From JAZNQN01 sp045590195 (GTDB lineage: Bacteria; Bacillota; Clostridia; UMGS1883; UMGS1540), in assembly GCA_045590195.1 (NCBI GenBank), contig JAZNQN010000051.1, positions 1-47,855 on the forward strand: 47,855 nucleotides of DNA. The letters run 5' to 3'. A program made the translations under genes and the position numbers. This document shows positions 7,613 through 15,898 of the stretch, piece by piece. The notes under the pieces were generated by a model. The model made no database searches. It worked only from the letters and a program-made list of their open reading frames with translations, and was not told the origin of the DNA. Each line of letters begins with the position of its first letter. Within the stretch, counting starts at the first letter, position 1.

Positions 7613-8500
7613 TACAAGGCCTCTCCAGTCAACATACCCGCAGTCAAAACGGCAGTAACCATAGAAACGGTAGTCCATTTTATTGTCAATTTTCTCGCTG
7701 TCGAAAATTGGTTTTTCTCTCCAGAGGAAGAGAAGGTTGTCCATGGAGCTGTCCTGAACGTACCATGGTTTATCTTCGCCTTCTGCAAGGTAGTCCCAAA
7801 CTAAAACTTCAAGCGGTGGCAAGGTGTTAATATCATTAAGCTGAGTTCCTGCCTGAAGGGTTGAGCCTACAAGTGCACGTGCAGTAAACTCCCAGTCAGG
7901 ATGAACCACAAGCCTGTCCGCATGAGCCGCAACCCAAACGCCTGCCTCGTCTTTCTGGCCGCGCATCATAGTAAGGGCTTCTTTAAGCTTTTCGTCAGTA
8001 AGTGCACCCTCTAAAAGGTTTGAACAGGTTTCATCGCTGTCAATAAGGGGATGAGCCGCTGAGAAAAGGGTTGTGCCATCGTATCCGTTTTCTGTAAAGC
8101 CACGAAGCACAACGCCTGCCGCTTCGCTTTCTTCTGTTGCCGCAAGGCCACGGGCCAGTTTCTGTGCACTGCCGCCTTTGCCTGCGCCTTTGAAAACATT
8201 GTACTGGTCGTCCTGGCAAAGCTCCCATGTAACCTCGTAAGCCTTGTCAAAACGTTTTGCAGTAAAGGTTGCAACATCGCCCTGTGTAATTTTGTCAACA
8301 CCGAAATCGTTGCCTTCCTGATTTTCGCTCCATTTGCCGAATGCACCAAGATGAGGATATGTAGCCTCTTTTGTTTCCATAGTGTCAACTTTAAAAGTTT
8401 TGTCGTACTGTTTTTTCTTTTCGTCGTAGCTGTCGAAGAAAATTTTCTTGTGAACAGGTGTTAAAAGCTGTCCAAAATCGCCTCTAGTAAGTTTAGTCAT
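7595..8500 (-). CDS. Phage major capsid protein (HK97-fold, Mu gpT-like)
   Basis: The 301-residue protein starts MTKLTRGDFGQLLTPVHKKI. It contains segments typical of Mu gpT-like heads: an N-terminal arm, a spine helix (KLARGLAATEESEAAGVVLR), TLFSAAHPL and the end PWYVQDSSMDNLLFLWREKP. It forms the icosahedral shell. The scaffold-like gene overlaps its start (TAATG). The last codons pair with a downstream inverted copy to form the outermost unit of hairpin array A. Confidence 0.85.
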   Translation of the reverse strand: MTKLTRGDFGQLLTPVHKKIFFDSYDEKKKQYDKTFKVDTMETKEATYPHLGAFGKWSENQEGNDFGVDKITQGDVATFTAKRFDKAYEVTWELCQDDQYNVFKGAGKGGSAQKLARGLAATEESEAAGVVLRGFTENGYDGTTLFSAAHPLIDSDETCSNLLEGALTDEKLKEALTMMRGQKDEAGVWVAAHADRLVVHPDWEFTARALVGSTLQAGTQLNDINTLPPLEVLVWDYLAEGEDKPWYVQDSSMDNLLFLWREKPIFDSEKIDNKMDYRFYGYCRFDCGYVDWRGLVGSKGV

Positions 8501-8904
8501 TATTCATTACCTCTTTTCTTAAATTTTAAATACTGCGCAGGTGTCATACCTGCTCTTTTGGCGGCCCACATTTCCCCGCCTGACAAAACGCCTTCTTCCG
8601 CTTCGTCTGCTTTGTTGCCCTTTTCTGAAAGGGCTAAAATTCCTGCGTTTTTCTTTTTGCCTTCGGAAAGTGCCTGAGCGTATTTCATTTCGCCAAAAAG
8701 CGCACCATAGGCCTCTTTAAGGCTAAGGCCGTGTTCTTTGGCAAAGGCTGAAATCTGCTCCTCGTTTTTTTCGAAAGCATCAAAATATGGGTTTTCGCGC
8801 ATTTTGCCGCTTTCATTTTTCTGAATTTCGCCTTTTAAGCGGTCGATTTCCTGGCGGTAACGGTTAATGATTTCCGCAACGCCGTTTTGTTTTTTCTCGT
8901 TCAT
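8500..8904 (-). CDS. Scaffold-like phage head protein
   Basis: A 134-residue, highly charged, mainly helical protein with an N-terminal coiled coil (INRYRQEIDRLKGEIQKNES) and a basic C-terminus (MTPAQYLKFKKRGNE). Size, composition and position directly before the capsid gene match scaffolding or head-assembly proteins. No protease motif is visible. Its stop overlaps the capsid start, which suggests translational coupling. Confidence 0.65.
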   Translation of the reverse strand: MNEKKQNGVAEIINRYRQEIDRLKGEIQKNESGKMRENPYFDAFEKNEEQISAFAKEHGLSLKEAYGALFGEMKYAQALSEGKKKNAGILALSEKGNKADEAEEGVLSGGEMWAAKRAGMTPAQYLKFKKRGNE

Positions 8905-8943
8905 AAATCCTCCTTTTTATACTCCCGCCTACCCGCCCTTTTT

Positions 8944-10425
8944 TTAAGTTAATTCTTCAAATTTTGCCTTTATCGGCAGAGAAAGTTCTTTTACAATAAA
9001 CTCTCTGGCCTCTTCTGCCGAAATAAGCTTCGAGCGGTAAAGCTCGTTTATAATCTGGTAAAGTGCCGCACGGTTTTTAGGCATTCCCGCGCCAACCGTA
9101 ACGGTAATGTCGAACTGGTCAAATGGCGTTTTTGATGGGTTTATCCACAAAAATTCATTTTCTGAAATTTTGAAAGCCATTTCTTTAGTCCAGAACTGTT
9201 TGGCAAGTGACAAGCAGCAGGCAAAAACTTCGCACAAACTCTCTTGCAAAATAAGCTTTTTGTGGTTCATTGCAGTATTGCCCGACTGAGAAATTGCCAA
9301 AGCCTCGGTAGCCGTTTTAACGCCCATCTGCTTGCCGCCTGACAATTGGTCGGAAAAGCGTGTAACCCTTTGTGTTTCGTACTGCATCGCCGTGTTTCGC
9401 CTGTTTTCGATATAAGGCGGAAGCGGCGGTGCATCAAGGTTTTTAATGGCGTTTACGTGGTTTACGGGAATATTAAGCCCTGCCTCGTTAGTTAAGGCAT
9501 CAATATCAATTCCGCTGCCCGTTTCAATAAGGCGCTGAGGATTGCCCGTAAGGCGTGCGCTTATTCTTATCTGGTCGTCAAGGTCGTTTACAAGGTCCTG
9601 AAGCGGCATTAAAAGCTCACAGTCGCCCTTGCCCCAGATGCTTCCCTCCCTGAAATATAAAGGGGTAAAAAAGTAAGGGTATCTGCCGCAACTGTAAAAG
9701 CCGGGGCCGCTGTCACGAAGAATTACTCCGCAGCCGCTCATTTCAACTAATCGAAGTTCCCCTCCCTCCCTTGTCCACACAAGAAGATGGCAATACCAGT
9801 CGTTTTCGCCGTCGCCCATGTATTCTTCGTCGCCACCATCGTAAGCAGGGTCGAAATTAGGCTTTATTTGTGAGGCTATTTCCTCGCCGAAATTTTCCTT
9901 TGCCCAGTAAATTGACTTTTTAATTCTTTCAATTACAAACTTTGCATCGTTTATCTTGTATGGGTCAGAAATGCAAGGGTCTACGTAAATTGCGCTTGGA
10001 TGCGGACACTCAATTACGGGAAGCCCTTCTCCTGAAAGGGCCGAAGGGTCAAATGTAACCCTTAAAATGCCCGTGCCGTATTTTTCACGCCTGCGCTCGT
10101 GGATGTCCATTTTTCTTATAAGGCGGTTTTGCTTTAAGATAAAGTTTAATATGGCATCAATGTTTCTGGCATAAGAAATGTCACTTTCGCCCACAGGCTC
10201 GGCAACTACGGAAATATTTTGTTCAATAAGGTTTGCAACGTTGCCTTCAACGTTTGCGTGAACAATGTTTGTAGATGATGCAGGGTCAAACTCGTTTTCG
10301 GGTCTATTAGTATCGCCCTCCCAGTATCTGTCGCATTTTTTAAGCTTTTCGTGCAAATCTCCTCTGGCACGGGAAGCCGAAAGGTAATAGGATATGTATT
10401 TTTCCGCTGATGTCAAATTTTTCAT
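8944..10425 (-). CDS. Phage portal protein
   Basis: The 493-residue protein starts MKNLTSAEKYISYYLSASRA. It shows the portal layout: an N-terminal helical wing (WEGDTNRPENEFDPASSTNI), a beta clip region with YGTGILRVTFDPS and HPSAIYVDPCISDP, a long stem helix around ELLMPLQDLVNDLDDQIRIS, and the C-terminal helical part. It resembles podovirus or P22-type connectors more than siphovirus ones. It forms the dodecameric ring through which DNA enters and leaves. The ATG overlaps the adaptor gene stop (ATGA); a frame extension to 10485 begins with TTG and has no ribosome site. Confidence 0.88.
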   Translation of the reverse strand: MKNLTSAEKYISYYLSASRARGDLHEKLKKCDRYWEGDTNRPENEFDPASSTNIVHANVEGNVANLIEQNISVVAEPVGESDISYARNIDAILNFILKQNRLIRKMDIHERRREKYGTGILRVTFDPSALSGEGLPVIECPHPSAIYVDPCISDPYKINDAKFVIERIKKSIYWAKENFGEEIASQIKPNFDPAYDGGDEEYMGDGENDWYCHLLVWTREGGELRLVEMSGCGVILRDSGPGFYSCGRYPYFFTPLYFREGSIWGKGDCELLMPLQDLVNDLDDQIRISARLTGNPQRLIETGSGIDIDALTNEAGLNIPVNHVNAIKNLDAPPLPPYIENRRNTAMQYETQRVTRFSDQLSGGKQMGVKTATEALAISQSGNTAMNHKKLILQESLCEVFACCLSLAKQFWTKEMAFKISENEFLWINPSKTPFDQFDITVTVGAGMPKNRAALYQIINELYRSKLISAEEAREFIVKELSLPIKAKFEELT

Positions 10426-11018
10426 CTCCTTTCCCTTGAAATTTTTGTTTTCGGATATCCTCCGCTTTTTTTGTATCTGCCGCAAAGTGCCTCGCGTTTT
10501 AAAAGGTTGAATTCTTCTCTTAAGTTGTTTGACATAGCCGTATCCTCCATTGAGAGCGACATATCGGCCATTGCCCCGTATAAAAGAAGATATTTAAACT
10601 CGGTGTCAAGCATAATTTCCTGATTTAAAAACTCCTCTTCGCTTTCAAAATAAGATATAGCTTTAAAAGGAAGCAGCGCGCGGCAGTAAATTTCAATTTC
10701 GTCGCCTAATTTAGGCGCAGGCTCTATAAGCAGAAACCCGTCGGGCTGAAAGGTATAAAAGCAGTCGCCCTCGTCGTAAATTTTTTTGTAAAAATATTCT
10801 CTGCCGTTAACGCTTACCCCTTCGGTATTCTCGCCTTCAACGCCCTGGGGCATTGGGTAAAGCTTTTGCCCGTTTCCTTTTATTTTGTAAATTTCGCTTT
10901 TTCCGCCAAAGCGGGAAAGCTCTGAAATGGTTTTGTTAAGGAAAACCATTTTTTCTTCCGCCGAGTATGGCGATGGCAGGAATAAATCAAGTTCTTCTAC
11001 CAGGGTTTTAAGCAGCAT
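10422..11018 (-). CDS. Phage head-tail adaptor/connector protein
   Basis: The 198-residue protein has N-terminal helices (MLLKTLVEELDLFLPSPYSA), a beta core (YPMPQGVEGE, FYTFQPDGFLLIEPAP) and C-terminal helices (LLLYGAMADMSLSMEDTAMS). This order resembles P22 gp4-like adaptors that dock under the portal. The ATG at 11018 has GGAG 9 nt upstream; the in-frame TTG at 11033 lacks a site. It overlaps the portal gene by 4 nt. Confidence 0.7.
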   Translation of the reverse strand: MLLKTLVEELDLFLPSPYSAEEKMVFLNKTISELSRFGGKSEIYKIKGNGQKLYPMPQGVEGENTEGVSVNGREYFYKKIYDEGDCFYTFQPDGFLLIEPAPKLGDEIEIYCRALLPFKAISYFESEEEFLNQEIMLDTEFKYLLLYGAMADMSLSMEDTAMSNNLREEFNLLKREALCGRYKKSGGYPKTKISRERR

Positions 11019-11022
11019 TTTA

Positions 11023-11982
11023 TCACTCTCCAACCTTTACAAAGTTTTTAACTTCAATGGTAATTCCCCAGTAAACCGGAGTACTGTCGCCCTTTACAGT
11101 AAATGTAAGGCCATCGTCATCGGTAGCGTAGCTTGCCTGGTTGTAAGGCGGGGCAATTTCATCGTTATTCGGAATCATACCCGGAAAATAACTGTCCTCA
11201 ACAATTTCGCTTAAAACGGGCCACAGCGTATCGTAATGCTTCATACATCTGCCACTGTAATTTCTAAGCTTCATAAAATCTGCCCTCGTACCGCTTTTCT
11301 GAACTGCTATAAGGCTTATGTAAAGCTCGCAGGCGCTGCCCTGAGGCATAGTAAAGCTGCCGCCGTTTACAAATCTTTCGTCACCTTCAAGCATTATTTT
11401 TGTAGGCTGATTGTAGGTTGTTGTTAAAAGCTTGCCCGTAAGGTAAACAGGCCCTTTTTCCATTTCCGTTTTAATTTTTTCAACCTCGCCTGCTGCGGCC
11501 GAAAGGCTTTCAAATTCCTCTATCTTTTCCTCAAGGCCTTCAATTGCCGAAATGGGATGTGCCGCCGCAGCATCACGGTTTATAAGCTCGGCGTGGTCGA
11601 TAGTGCCGCTTCCCATTTGAACTTCGTCAAGCTTTTCTTTAACAGTTTTGCCCTCATCATATAAAACGTTATCGGCACTGTGTTTGTAATTTTCGCCCAT
11701 AATGTGCGCCTGAAACTCGGCCGCAGTTGCCTGCTCCTCATTTTTTACAAGTGACAAGCCAATCTGCTCTTTTGTAACGGCGTGAGGGTTTTGTTTGTTT
11801 TCCTTATGTCCGTTAAATTCTGCTTTGGTGGCCTGTTCTTCGTTTTTTAAAGCCGAAAGGCCAACCTGCTCTTTTGTAACAGTGTGGGGGTTATCTTTGT
11901 CCGCTATATGAGATATAACCTCAGGCGTAACCTCCAAAAAATTTTCAATTGCTCCGTTTAAGCTTTCTGAAACTTTAATCAT
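11023..11982 (-). CDS. Phage tail-fibre protein with NPHxVTKEQIGL repeats
   Basis: The 319-residue protein has two copies of the tail-fibre repeat NPH(T/A)VTKEQ(V/I)GLS followed by (L/V)KNEEQAT and a degenerate third, then a coiled coil (about 130-185). A C-terminal beta domain (from about 190) includes PVYLTGKLLTTTYNQPTKIM. Such repeats form fibre shafts, and the C-terminus probably binds a receptor. Its position between the small terminase and the adaptor is odd, because fibre genes usually lie downstream of tail genes. The ATG at 11982 follows GGAAGGAG and overlaps the terS end by 8 nt. Confidence 0.85.
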   Translation of the reverse strand: MIKVSESLNGAIENFLEVTPEVISHIADKDNPHTVTKEQVGLSALKNEEQATKAEFNGHKENKQNPHAVTKEQIGLSLVKNEEQATAAEFQAHIMGENYKHSADNVLYDEGKTVKEKLDEVQMGSGTIDHAELINRDAAAAHPISAIEGLEEKIEEFESLSAAAGEVEKIKTEMEKGPVYLTGKLLTTTYNQPTKIMLEGDERFVNGGSFTMPQGSACELYISLIAVQKSGTRADFMKLRNYSGRCMKHYDTLWPVLSEIVEDSYFPGMIPNNDEIAPPYNQASYATDDDGLTFTVKGDSTPVYWGITIEVKNFVKVGE

Positions 11983-12361
11983 TATCTTCTCCTTCCCCAA
12001 TTACTGAAATATTAACCGAAATGCCCTCATCTTTCACTTCATCTCCTGCTGCCTTGTCGCTCCAGCCAAAGTTTGATTTAAGGTAAAACATAATTGCGCT
12101 GTGGCCTTTTTCTTTTGTGAATAAAAGCCGCTCCATGTATTCCTCAATTCTAACGTCGGCAAGGTGCAAAATGCGTGAAAACTTTTGTTTGTCGGTGTCA
12201 TAATCGCCATTAGCCATTTTTAAAAACTCCTCTTTGGTAAGGCCTAAATAAACCGCCAGCGAAATTTTGGTTGCCGGCTTTTCCTCTTTTTCACACTCTT
12301 TAAAGTAGCTGTCAATTTTGCGTTTAAGGCCGCTTTCGGTTGTCCATTTTGCTTTTTTCAT
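11975..12361 (-). CDS. terS: Phage terminase small subunit
   Basis: The 128-residue protein begins MKKAKWTTESGLKRKIDSYF. It has an N-terminal helix-turn-helix-like part (TKISLAVYLGLTKEEFLKMA), a helical oligomerisation region and an acidic C-terminal strand, matching small terminases of Firmicutes phages. It recognises packaging DNA and regulates TerL. It is the first gene of the phage transcript, with AAAGGGGGAG before the ATG. Here terS and terL are separated by five genes, unlike the usual adjacent pair. Confidence 0.8.
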   Translation of the reverse strand: MKKAKWTTESGLKRKIDSYFKECEKEEKPATKISLAVYLGLTKEEFLKMANGDYDTDKQKFSRILHLADVRIEEYMERLLFTKEKGHSAIMFYLKSNFGWSDKAAGDEVKDEGISVNISVIGEGEDND

Positions 12362-12405
12362 CTGCTCCCCCTTTCCCTTTTAGTATTTTAGCACGATACC
12401 CACCT

Positions 12406-12418
12406 GACATTTAATGTC
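12406..12418. promoter_or_regulatory. Palindrome upstream of the phage operon (operator candidate)
   Basis: GACATTTAATGTC is a perfect 6-1-6 palindrome lying 45 bp before the terS start. A TAAAAT box (minus strand, 12386-12391 region) could be the -10, but no convincing -35 is visible. Confidence 0.3.
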
Positions 12419-12550
12419 CAACTCATAGCAAAGTCCGCTTAATTTTATTTTCAATTTTTTAAAATTTCGGAACTTTTTCTATGGCTTTTCGTCAAAAAGT
12501 ATGTTACAATTAAAAAAACGGCTGAAAAGCCGCAAAGAGAGGTAAATTTT

Positions 12551-13153
12551 ATGAATATAAAAAAACTTGCTGTAATTATTTTCTGCACAATGTTTGTTTT
12601 AAGCGGATGCGGCAAAAAGCCTGCCGAAAATCCTGAAATTACGGAAACTCCTGCTGCAACTGAAAGTGTACAGAGCACCGAAAAGCCACAAGAGGAGGCA
12701 TCTCCTTCTGCTGCTCCAACAAATGCACCGCAGAAAACACCTGAAAAAACTCCCGATAAAACCGCAGCTCCTGCAGAAACTGCCGCTCCCGTAAGCGTAA
12801 ACGATAAAATGAGCGCAATCCTTCAGGGCGTTGAAACCCCAAGATATGAAATTATGCCAATTGATGCTGAAAGCTTTGAAAGCTTTTTCTTTGTGCCATA
12901 TGTTGATGGTGCCGAGGCGGTATGTGCCGATGCGCTTATTTCATCAACTGCACATTCAGTTTGCCTTGTATCTCTTCCAAACAGCGCAAATGCACAAAGC
13001 TTTGCCGCTCAGGTAAAACAAAACGCCGACCCCAGAAAATGGATCTGCGTTGAAGCTGAAAGCGTTCAGGTTGCAACACGGGGCAATATGGTGCTCCTTG
13101 TTATGAGCGACAGCGCTACTGCAAATGCAATTGTAAGTAACTTTAATAAATAA
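12551..13153 (+). CDS. DUF4358-like lipoprotein
   Basis: The 200-residue protein has a lipoprotein signal peptide with lipobox LSGC (Cys19). A Pro/Thr/Ala/Glu-rich linker follows to about residue 85, then a compact C-terminal domain (DALISSTAHSVCLVSLPNSA, RKWICVEAESVQVATRGNMV). The domain resembles DUF4358 proteins, which in Clostridia are often found with MBOAT and DHHW genes, as here. It would be anchored to the outer membrane face and may serve the O-acylation machinery. A terminator follows, so it may be transcribed separately from the MBOAT gene. Confidence 0.75.
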   Translation: MNIKKLAVIIFCTMFVLSGCGKKPAENPEITETPAATESVQSTEKPQEEASPSAAPTNAPQKTPEKTPDKTAAPAETAAPVSVNDKMSAILQGVETPRYEIMPIDAESFESFFFVPYVDGAEAVCADALISSTAHSVCLVSLPNSANAQSFAAQVKQNADPRKWICVEAESVQVATRGNMVLLVMSDSATANAIVSNFNK

Positions 13154-13174
13154 AAAATACAGGGTTTTACCCAA

Positions 13175-13206
13175 TAAAAAGCTTTGGGGCATAACCCAAA
13201 GCTTTT
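13175..13206 (+). terminator. Intrinsic terminator after the lipoprotein gene
   Basis: AAAGCTTTGGG and CCCAAAGCTTT pair around GCATAA, followed by TTC. Confidence 0.8.
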
Positions 13207-13230
13207 TCTAAACTTTCAAGGAGTATAATT

Positions 13231-14604
13231 ATGCTTTTTTCCAGCGTATCATTTATCTATCTTTTCCTGCCTGCGGTAATGCTTTTATATTTCGCATCGC
13301 CGCGCAAAATTAAAAACGCAGTGCTGCTTTTTTCGAGCCTTGCCTTTTACTTTATGGGCGAGCCGGTATATATCCTGCTACTGCTTTTTTCCTCGGTGTC
13401 CGATTTTGTTCACGGCCTTATTATAGATAAACTCCGTGGCAGACGAGGCGCAAAAATAGCGCTTGTTTCGGCAATAGTTATAAACCTTTTAATGCTTGGC
13501 TTTTTTAAATATGCCGATTTCTTTATAAGCCTTGTAAACTCTGCACTGGGAACACAAATTCCGCTTCTGAATATTCCTCTGCCCATTGGCATCAGCTTTT
13601 TCACTTTCCAGACAATGAGCTATTCCATAGATGTATTTAGAGGCGATACCGCCCCATCGAAAAACCTTTTAAATTTCGGGGCATATGTAACCCTTTTCCC
13701 TCAGCTTATTGCAGGGCCGATTGTGCGCTACCGCACCGTTGCCGCCGAGCTTGAAAACAGAAAAAGCACTATTTCGGACGTTTCAAGCGGAATGCTGCGC
13801 TTTTCCGTAGGCCTTGGCAAAAAGGTACTAATAGCCAATATGCTGGGCGAATTTTGCTCGGCTTTTCGAAATGCCTCCGAGCCTTCAACCCTTTTTTACT
13901 GGGTTTACGCCGTAGCTTACTGCCTGCAGATTTATTTCGATTTTTCAGGCTACAGCGATATGGCAATTGGTATGGGCAGAATGTTTGGCTTTAATTTTCC
14001 CGAAAACTTTAACTACCCCTTTATTTCCAAAAGCCTTTCAGAGTTCTGGCGCAGATGGCACATAACTCTTGGCACATGGTTTCGTGACTACGTTTATTTT
14101 CCCCTTGGCGGAAGCAGAGTAGGCAAAATAAAGCTTCTTAGAAATCTTTTTGTGGTTTGGCTTTTAACGGGCCTTTGGCATGGCGCAGCAGTAAATTTTG
14201 TGCTTTGGGGGCTTTCGTTTTTCGTTTTGTTGTCAATTGAAAAGCTGTTCCTTGGCAAATACCTTCAAAAAGCACCAGTTGCCCTTCAGATAGCCTACAC
14301 AATATTTTTTACTCTCGTAACCTTTGTAATTTTCGGCAGCGCCGATGGCGGAACAATTTCGGGCGACCTTTCGGGCTTTTTCGGCCTTGCAAATTTGCCC
14401 TTTGTAAGCGGCGAAACACTTTACTATGTTAAAAGCTTTGCCCCCGTTATAATTTTTGCGGCAATCGGAGCTACTCCACTGCCAAAAAAAATATTCTCCC
14501 GCTATAGTGCGCTGGAGCCCATATTTATTGCAGCTGTAATTATTTTGTCAACTGCGTGCCTTGTAAACGGCTCCTTTAACCCGTTTTTGTATTTCAGATT
14601 TTAG
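13231..14604 (+). CDS. MBOAT family O-acyltransferase (AlgI/DltB-like)
   Basis: The 457-residue integral membrane protein has about 11 hydrophobic segments. Family motifs are present: SEFWRRWHITLGTWFRDYVY, and GLWHGAAVNFVLWG with the conserved His at residue 317. These proteins move an acyl group, usually acetyl, across the membrane to a surface polymer. The ATG is preceded by AAGGAG. The DHHW gene follows after 11 bp, the classical partner that completes transfer outside. The polymer is not identified by the sequence. Confidence 0.93.
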   Translation: MLFSSVSFIYLFLPAVMLLYFASPRKIKNAVLLFSSLAFYFMGEPVYILLLLFSSVSDFVHGLIIDKLRGRRGAKIALVSAIVINLLMLGFFKYADFFISLVNSALGTQIPLLNIPLPIGISFFTFQTMSYSIDVFRGDTAPSKNLLNFGAYVTLFPQLIAGPIVRYRTVAAELENRKSTISDVSSGMLRFSVGLGKKVLIANMLGEFCSAFRNASEPSTLFYWVYAVAYCLQIYFDFSGYSDMAIGMGRMFGFNFPENFNYPFISKSLSEFWRRWHITLGTWFRDYVYFPLGGSRVGKIKLLRNLFVVWLLTGLWHGAAVNFVLWGLSFFVLLSIEKLFLGKYLQKAPVALQIAYTIFFTLVTFVIFGSADGGTISGDLSGFFGLANLPFVSGETLYYVKSFAPVIIFAAIGATPLPKKIFSRYSALEPIFIAAVIILSTACLVNGSFNPFLYFRF

Positions 14605-14615
14605 GAGGTGGAAGT

Positions 14616-15689
14616 GTGAAAAAAAATATTTTAAATATAGCCGTATTTTGCGTTTTAATTTTTTCGCTTTCCCTTTGCTGGCTTTCGGGCGAAAAAAACG
14701 AAATTGTGGCATCAGAGCGAAGAAAAGCCGCACCAATGCCGCCATTTTCCGAAATACTAAGCGAAGAGTATTCGGGCAAGTTTGAAGATTTTATGCTGGA
14801 CTCATTCCCTCTTCGTGAAAATTTTCGCAAAATAAATACATCCCTCCGCCTTGATTTTCTGGGGCAAAAGGATGTAAATAAAATTTATAAAGAAAATGGC
14901 CACTTGTCAAAAATTGATGCTCCTCTCGATGAAAGCTCGGTTTTGTATGTGGCCGATAAAATAAATTCTCTTAAAGAGAAATATTTTCCAGAGGCAAATG
15001 TTTTCTACTCGGCAATTCCCGACAAAAACTATTTTCTTGCTGCCTCACGCCCTCGCATAGATTATGACAAAATGCTGTCTTTAATGCAGGAAAACACAAA
15101 CGCGCAGTATATCGATATTTTCAAAACCCTCACAATAGATGACTACTATTTTGGCGACACTCACTGGAGGCAGGAAAAAATATTAAATACCGCCGATACC
15201 CTTCTGGCAGAAATGGGAAACGAGGTAAAAAATGTTCCCTGCAAAGAAAACTTAATTGGCGATTTTAAAGGCGTTTATGCCTCTCAGGCGGCAATTGATT
15301 TTTCTGATACCCTTTACTGCCTTGAAAACGAATATATTTCCTCGGCAACGGTAGAAAGCGCTGAAAACGGAAGTAATCTTTTTGTTTACCAAACTGAAAA
15401 ATTCAAAGGGGTTGACCCTTACGATGTATATTTGGGCGGAGCAGAAGCAGTGCTCGACATAAAAAGGCCGCTTTTCGAAGGCGAAGGGGAAAAACATTTA
15501 ATTTTATTCCGCGATTCTTTCGGCAGCAGCATAGCACCCCTTCTTTTGAAAAACTACAGCCGTATAACACTGCTCGACCTTCGCTATGTTTCAAGCTTAA
15601 TTTTAGACGAGTTTGTAAACTTTGAAAATGCTGATATACTTTTTCTCTACAACACGCAAATTTTAAATAGCGGACGACTTTTAAAATAA
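14616..15689 (+). CDS. DHHW/AlgX-AlgJ-like SGNH acyl-transfer protein
   Basis: The 357-residue protein has an N-terminal signal anchor (ILNIAVFCVLIFSLSLCWL). An SGNH-type domain follows, with DTHW at residues 181-184 in place of DHHW and the nucleophile block FRDSFGSS. The likely role is O-acylation of an exported polysaccharide, using acyl groups delivered by the MBOAT protein. It starts with GTG, set by AGGAGGTG. The operon ends in a hairpin at 15697-15718. Confidence 0.85.
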   Translation: MKKNILNIAVFCVLIFSLSLCWLSGEKNEIVASERRKAAPMPPFSEILSEEYSGKFEDFMLDSFPLRENFRKINTSLRLDFLGQKDVNKIYKENGHLSKIDAPLDESSVLYVADKINSLKEKYFPEANVFYSAIPDKNYFLAASRPRIDYDKMLSLMQENTNAQYIDIFKTLTIDDYYFGDTHWRQEKILNTADTLLAEMGNEVKNVPCKENLIGDFKGVYASQAAIDFSDTLYCLENEYISSATVESAENGSNLFVYQTEKFKGVDPYDVYLGGAEAVLDIKRPLFEGEGEKHLILFRDSFGSSIAPLLLKNYSRITLLDLRYVSSLILDEFVNFENADILFLYNTQILNSGRLLK

Positions 15690-15696
15690 TTTTTGA

Positions 15697-15718
15697 GAGA
15701 GAATTTTTTTGTTCTCTC
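15697..15718 (+). terminator. Hairpin after the DHHW gene
   Basis: GAGAGAA and TTCTCTC pair around a T-rich loop. No T-run follows, so termination efficiency is uncertain. Confidence 0.5.
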
Positions 15719-15739
15719 ACGCGCACGCGCGCGTATATA
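15718..15739. other. Alternating pyrimidine-purine tract, Z-DNA prone
   Basis: 22 bp alternate strictly (C, A, CGCG, CACGCGCGCG, then TATATA). The following 40 bp are almost pure A/T, giving a sharp composition step. Confidence 0.6.
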
Positions 15740-15779
15740 ATATATTTTATTTTATCTTCTTTTATTTTATTTATTTAAT

Positions 15780-15866
15780 GTGTTCAAAAGTATTGTCAAA
15801 AGTATAGTCAAAAGTATTGTCAAAATTAAGTTCATAACCTTGTTCACAATCGTGTTCAAAAAATAA
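15780..15866 (+). repeat. Seven 12-bp tandem repeats, also readable as a 28-aa peptide
   Basis: Seven consecutive 12-bp units begin at 15783, each starting (G/T)TCA followed by A-rich sequence; units 1-3 are nearly identical (TTCAAAAGTATT, GTCAAAAGTATA, GTCAAAAGTATT). A GTG at 15780 opens a frame that reads MFKSIVKSIVKSIVKIKF, stays open and stops at 15866, one base before a strong hairpin. No ribosome site is visible. It could be a protein-binding repeat, a decayed gene or a small cationic peptide. Confidence 0.5.
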
Positions 15867-15898
15867 CCCCCCTGTGAAAAACAAGGGGGGCTATTTTT
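15867..15898. terminator. Bidirectional terminator
   Basis: CCCCCC and GGGGGG pair around a 12-nt loop, with T-rich sequence on both sides. Confidence 0.85.

Noticed and set aside
8011..8388. 125-aa ORF antisense-frame within the capsid gene
   Set aside because: It is a frame shadow of the capsid coding sequence with no ribosome site.
10426..10485. N-terminal extension of the portal protein
   Set aside because: It starts with TTG without a ribosome site and overlaps the adaptor gene in another frame.
15718..15866. Replication origin with iterons
   Set aside because: No replication initiator gene or DnaA-box cluster is nearby; kept only as an unexplained repeat.
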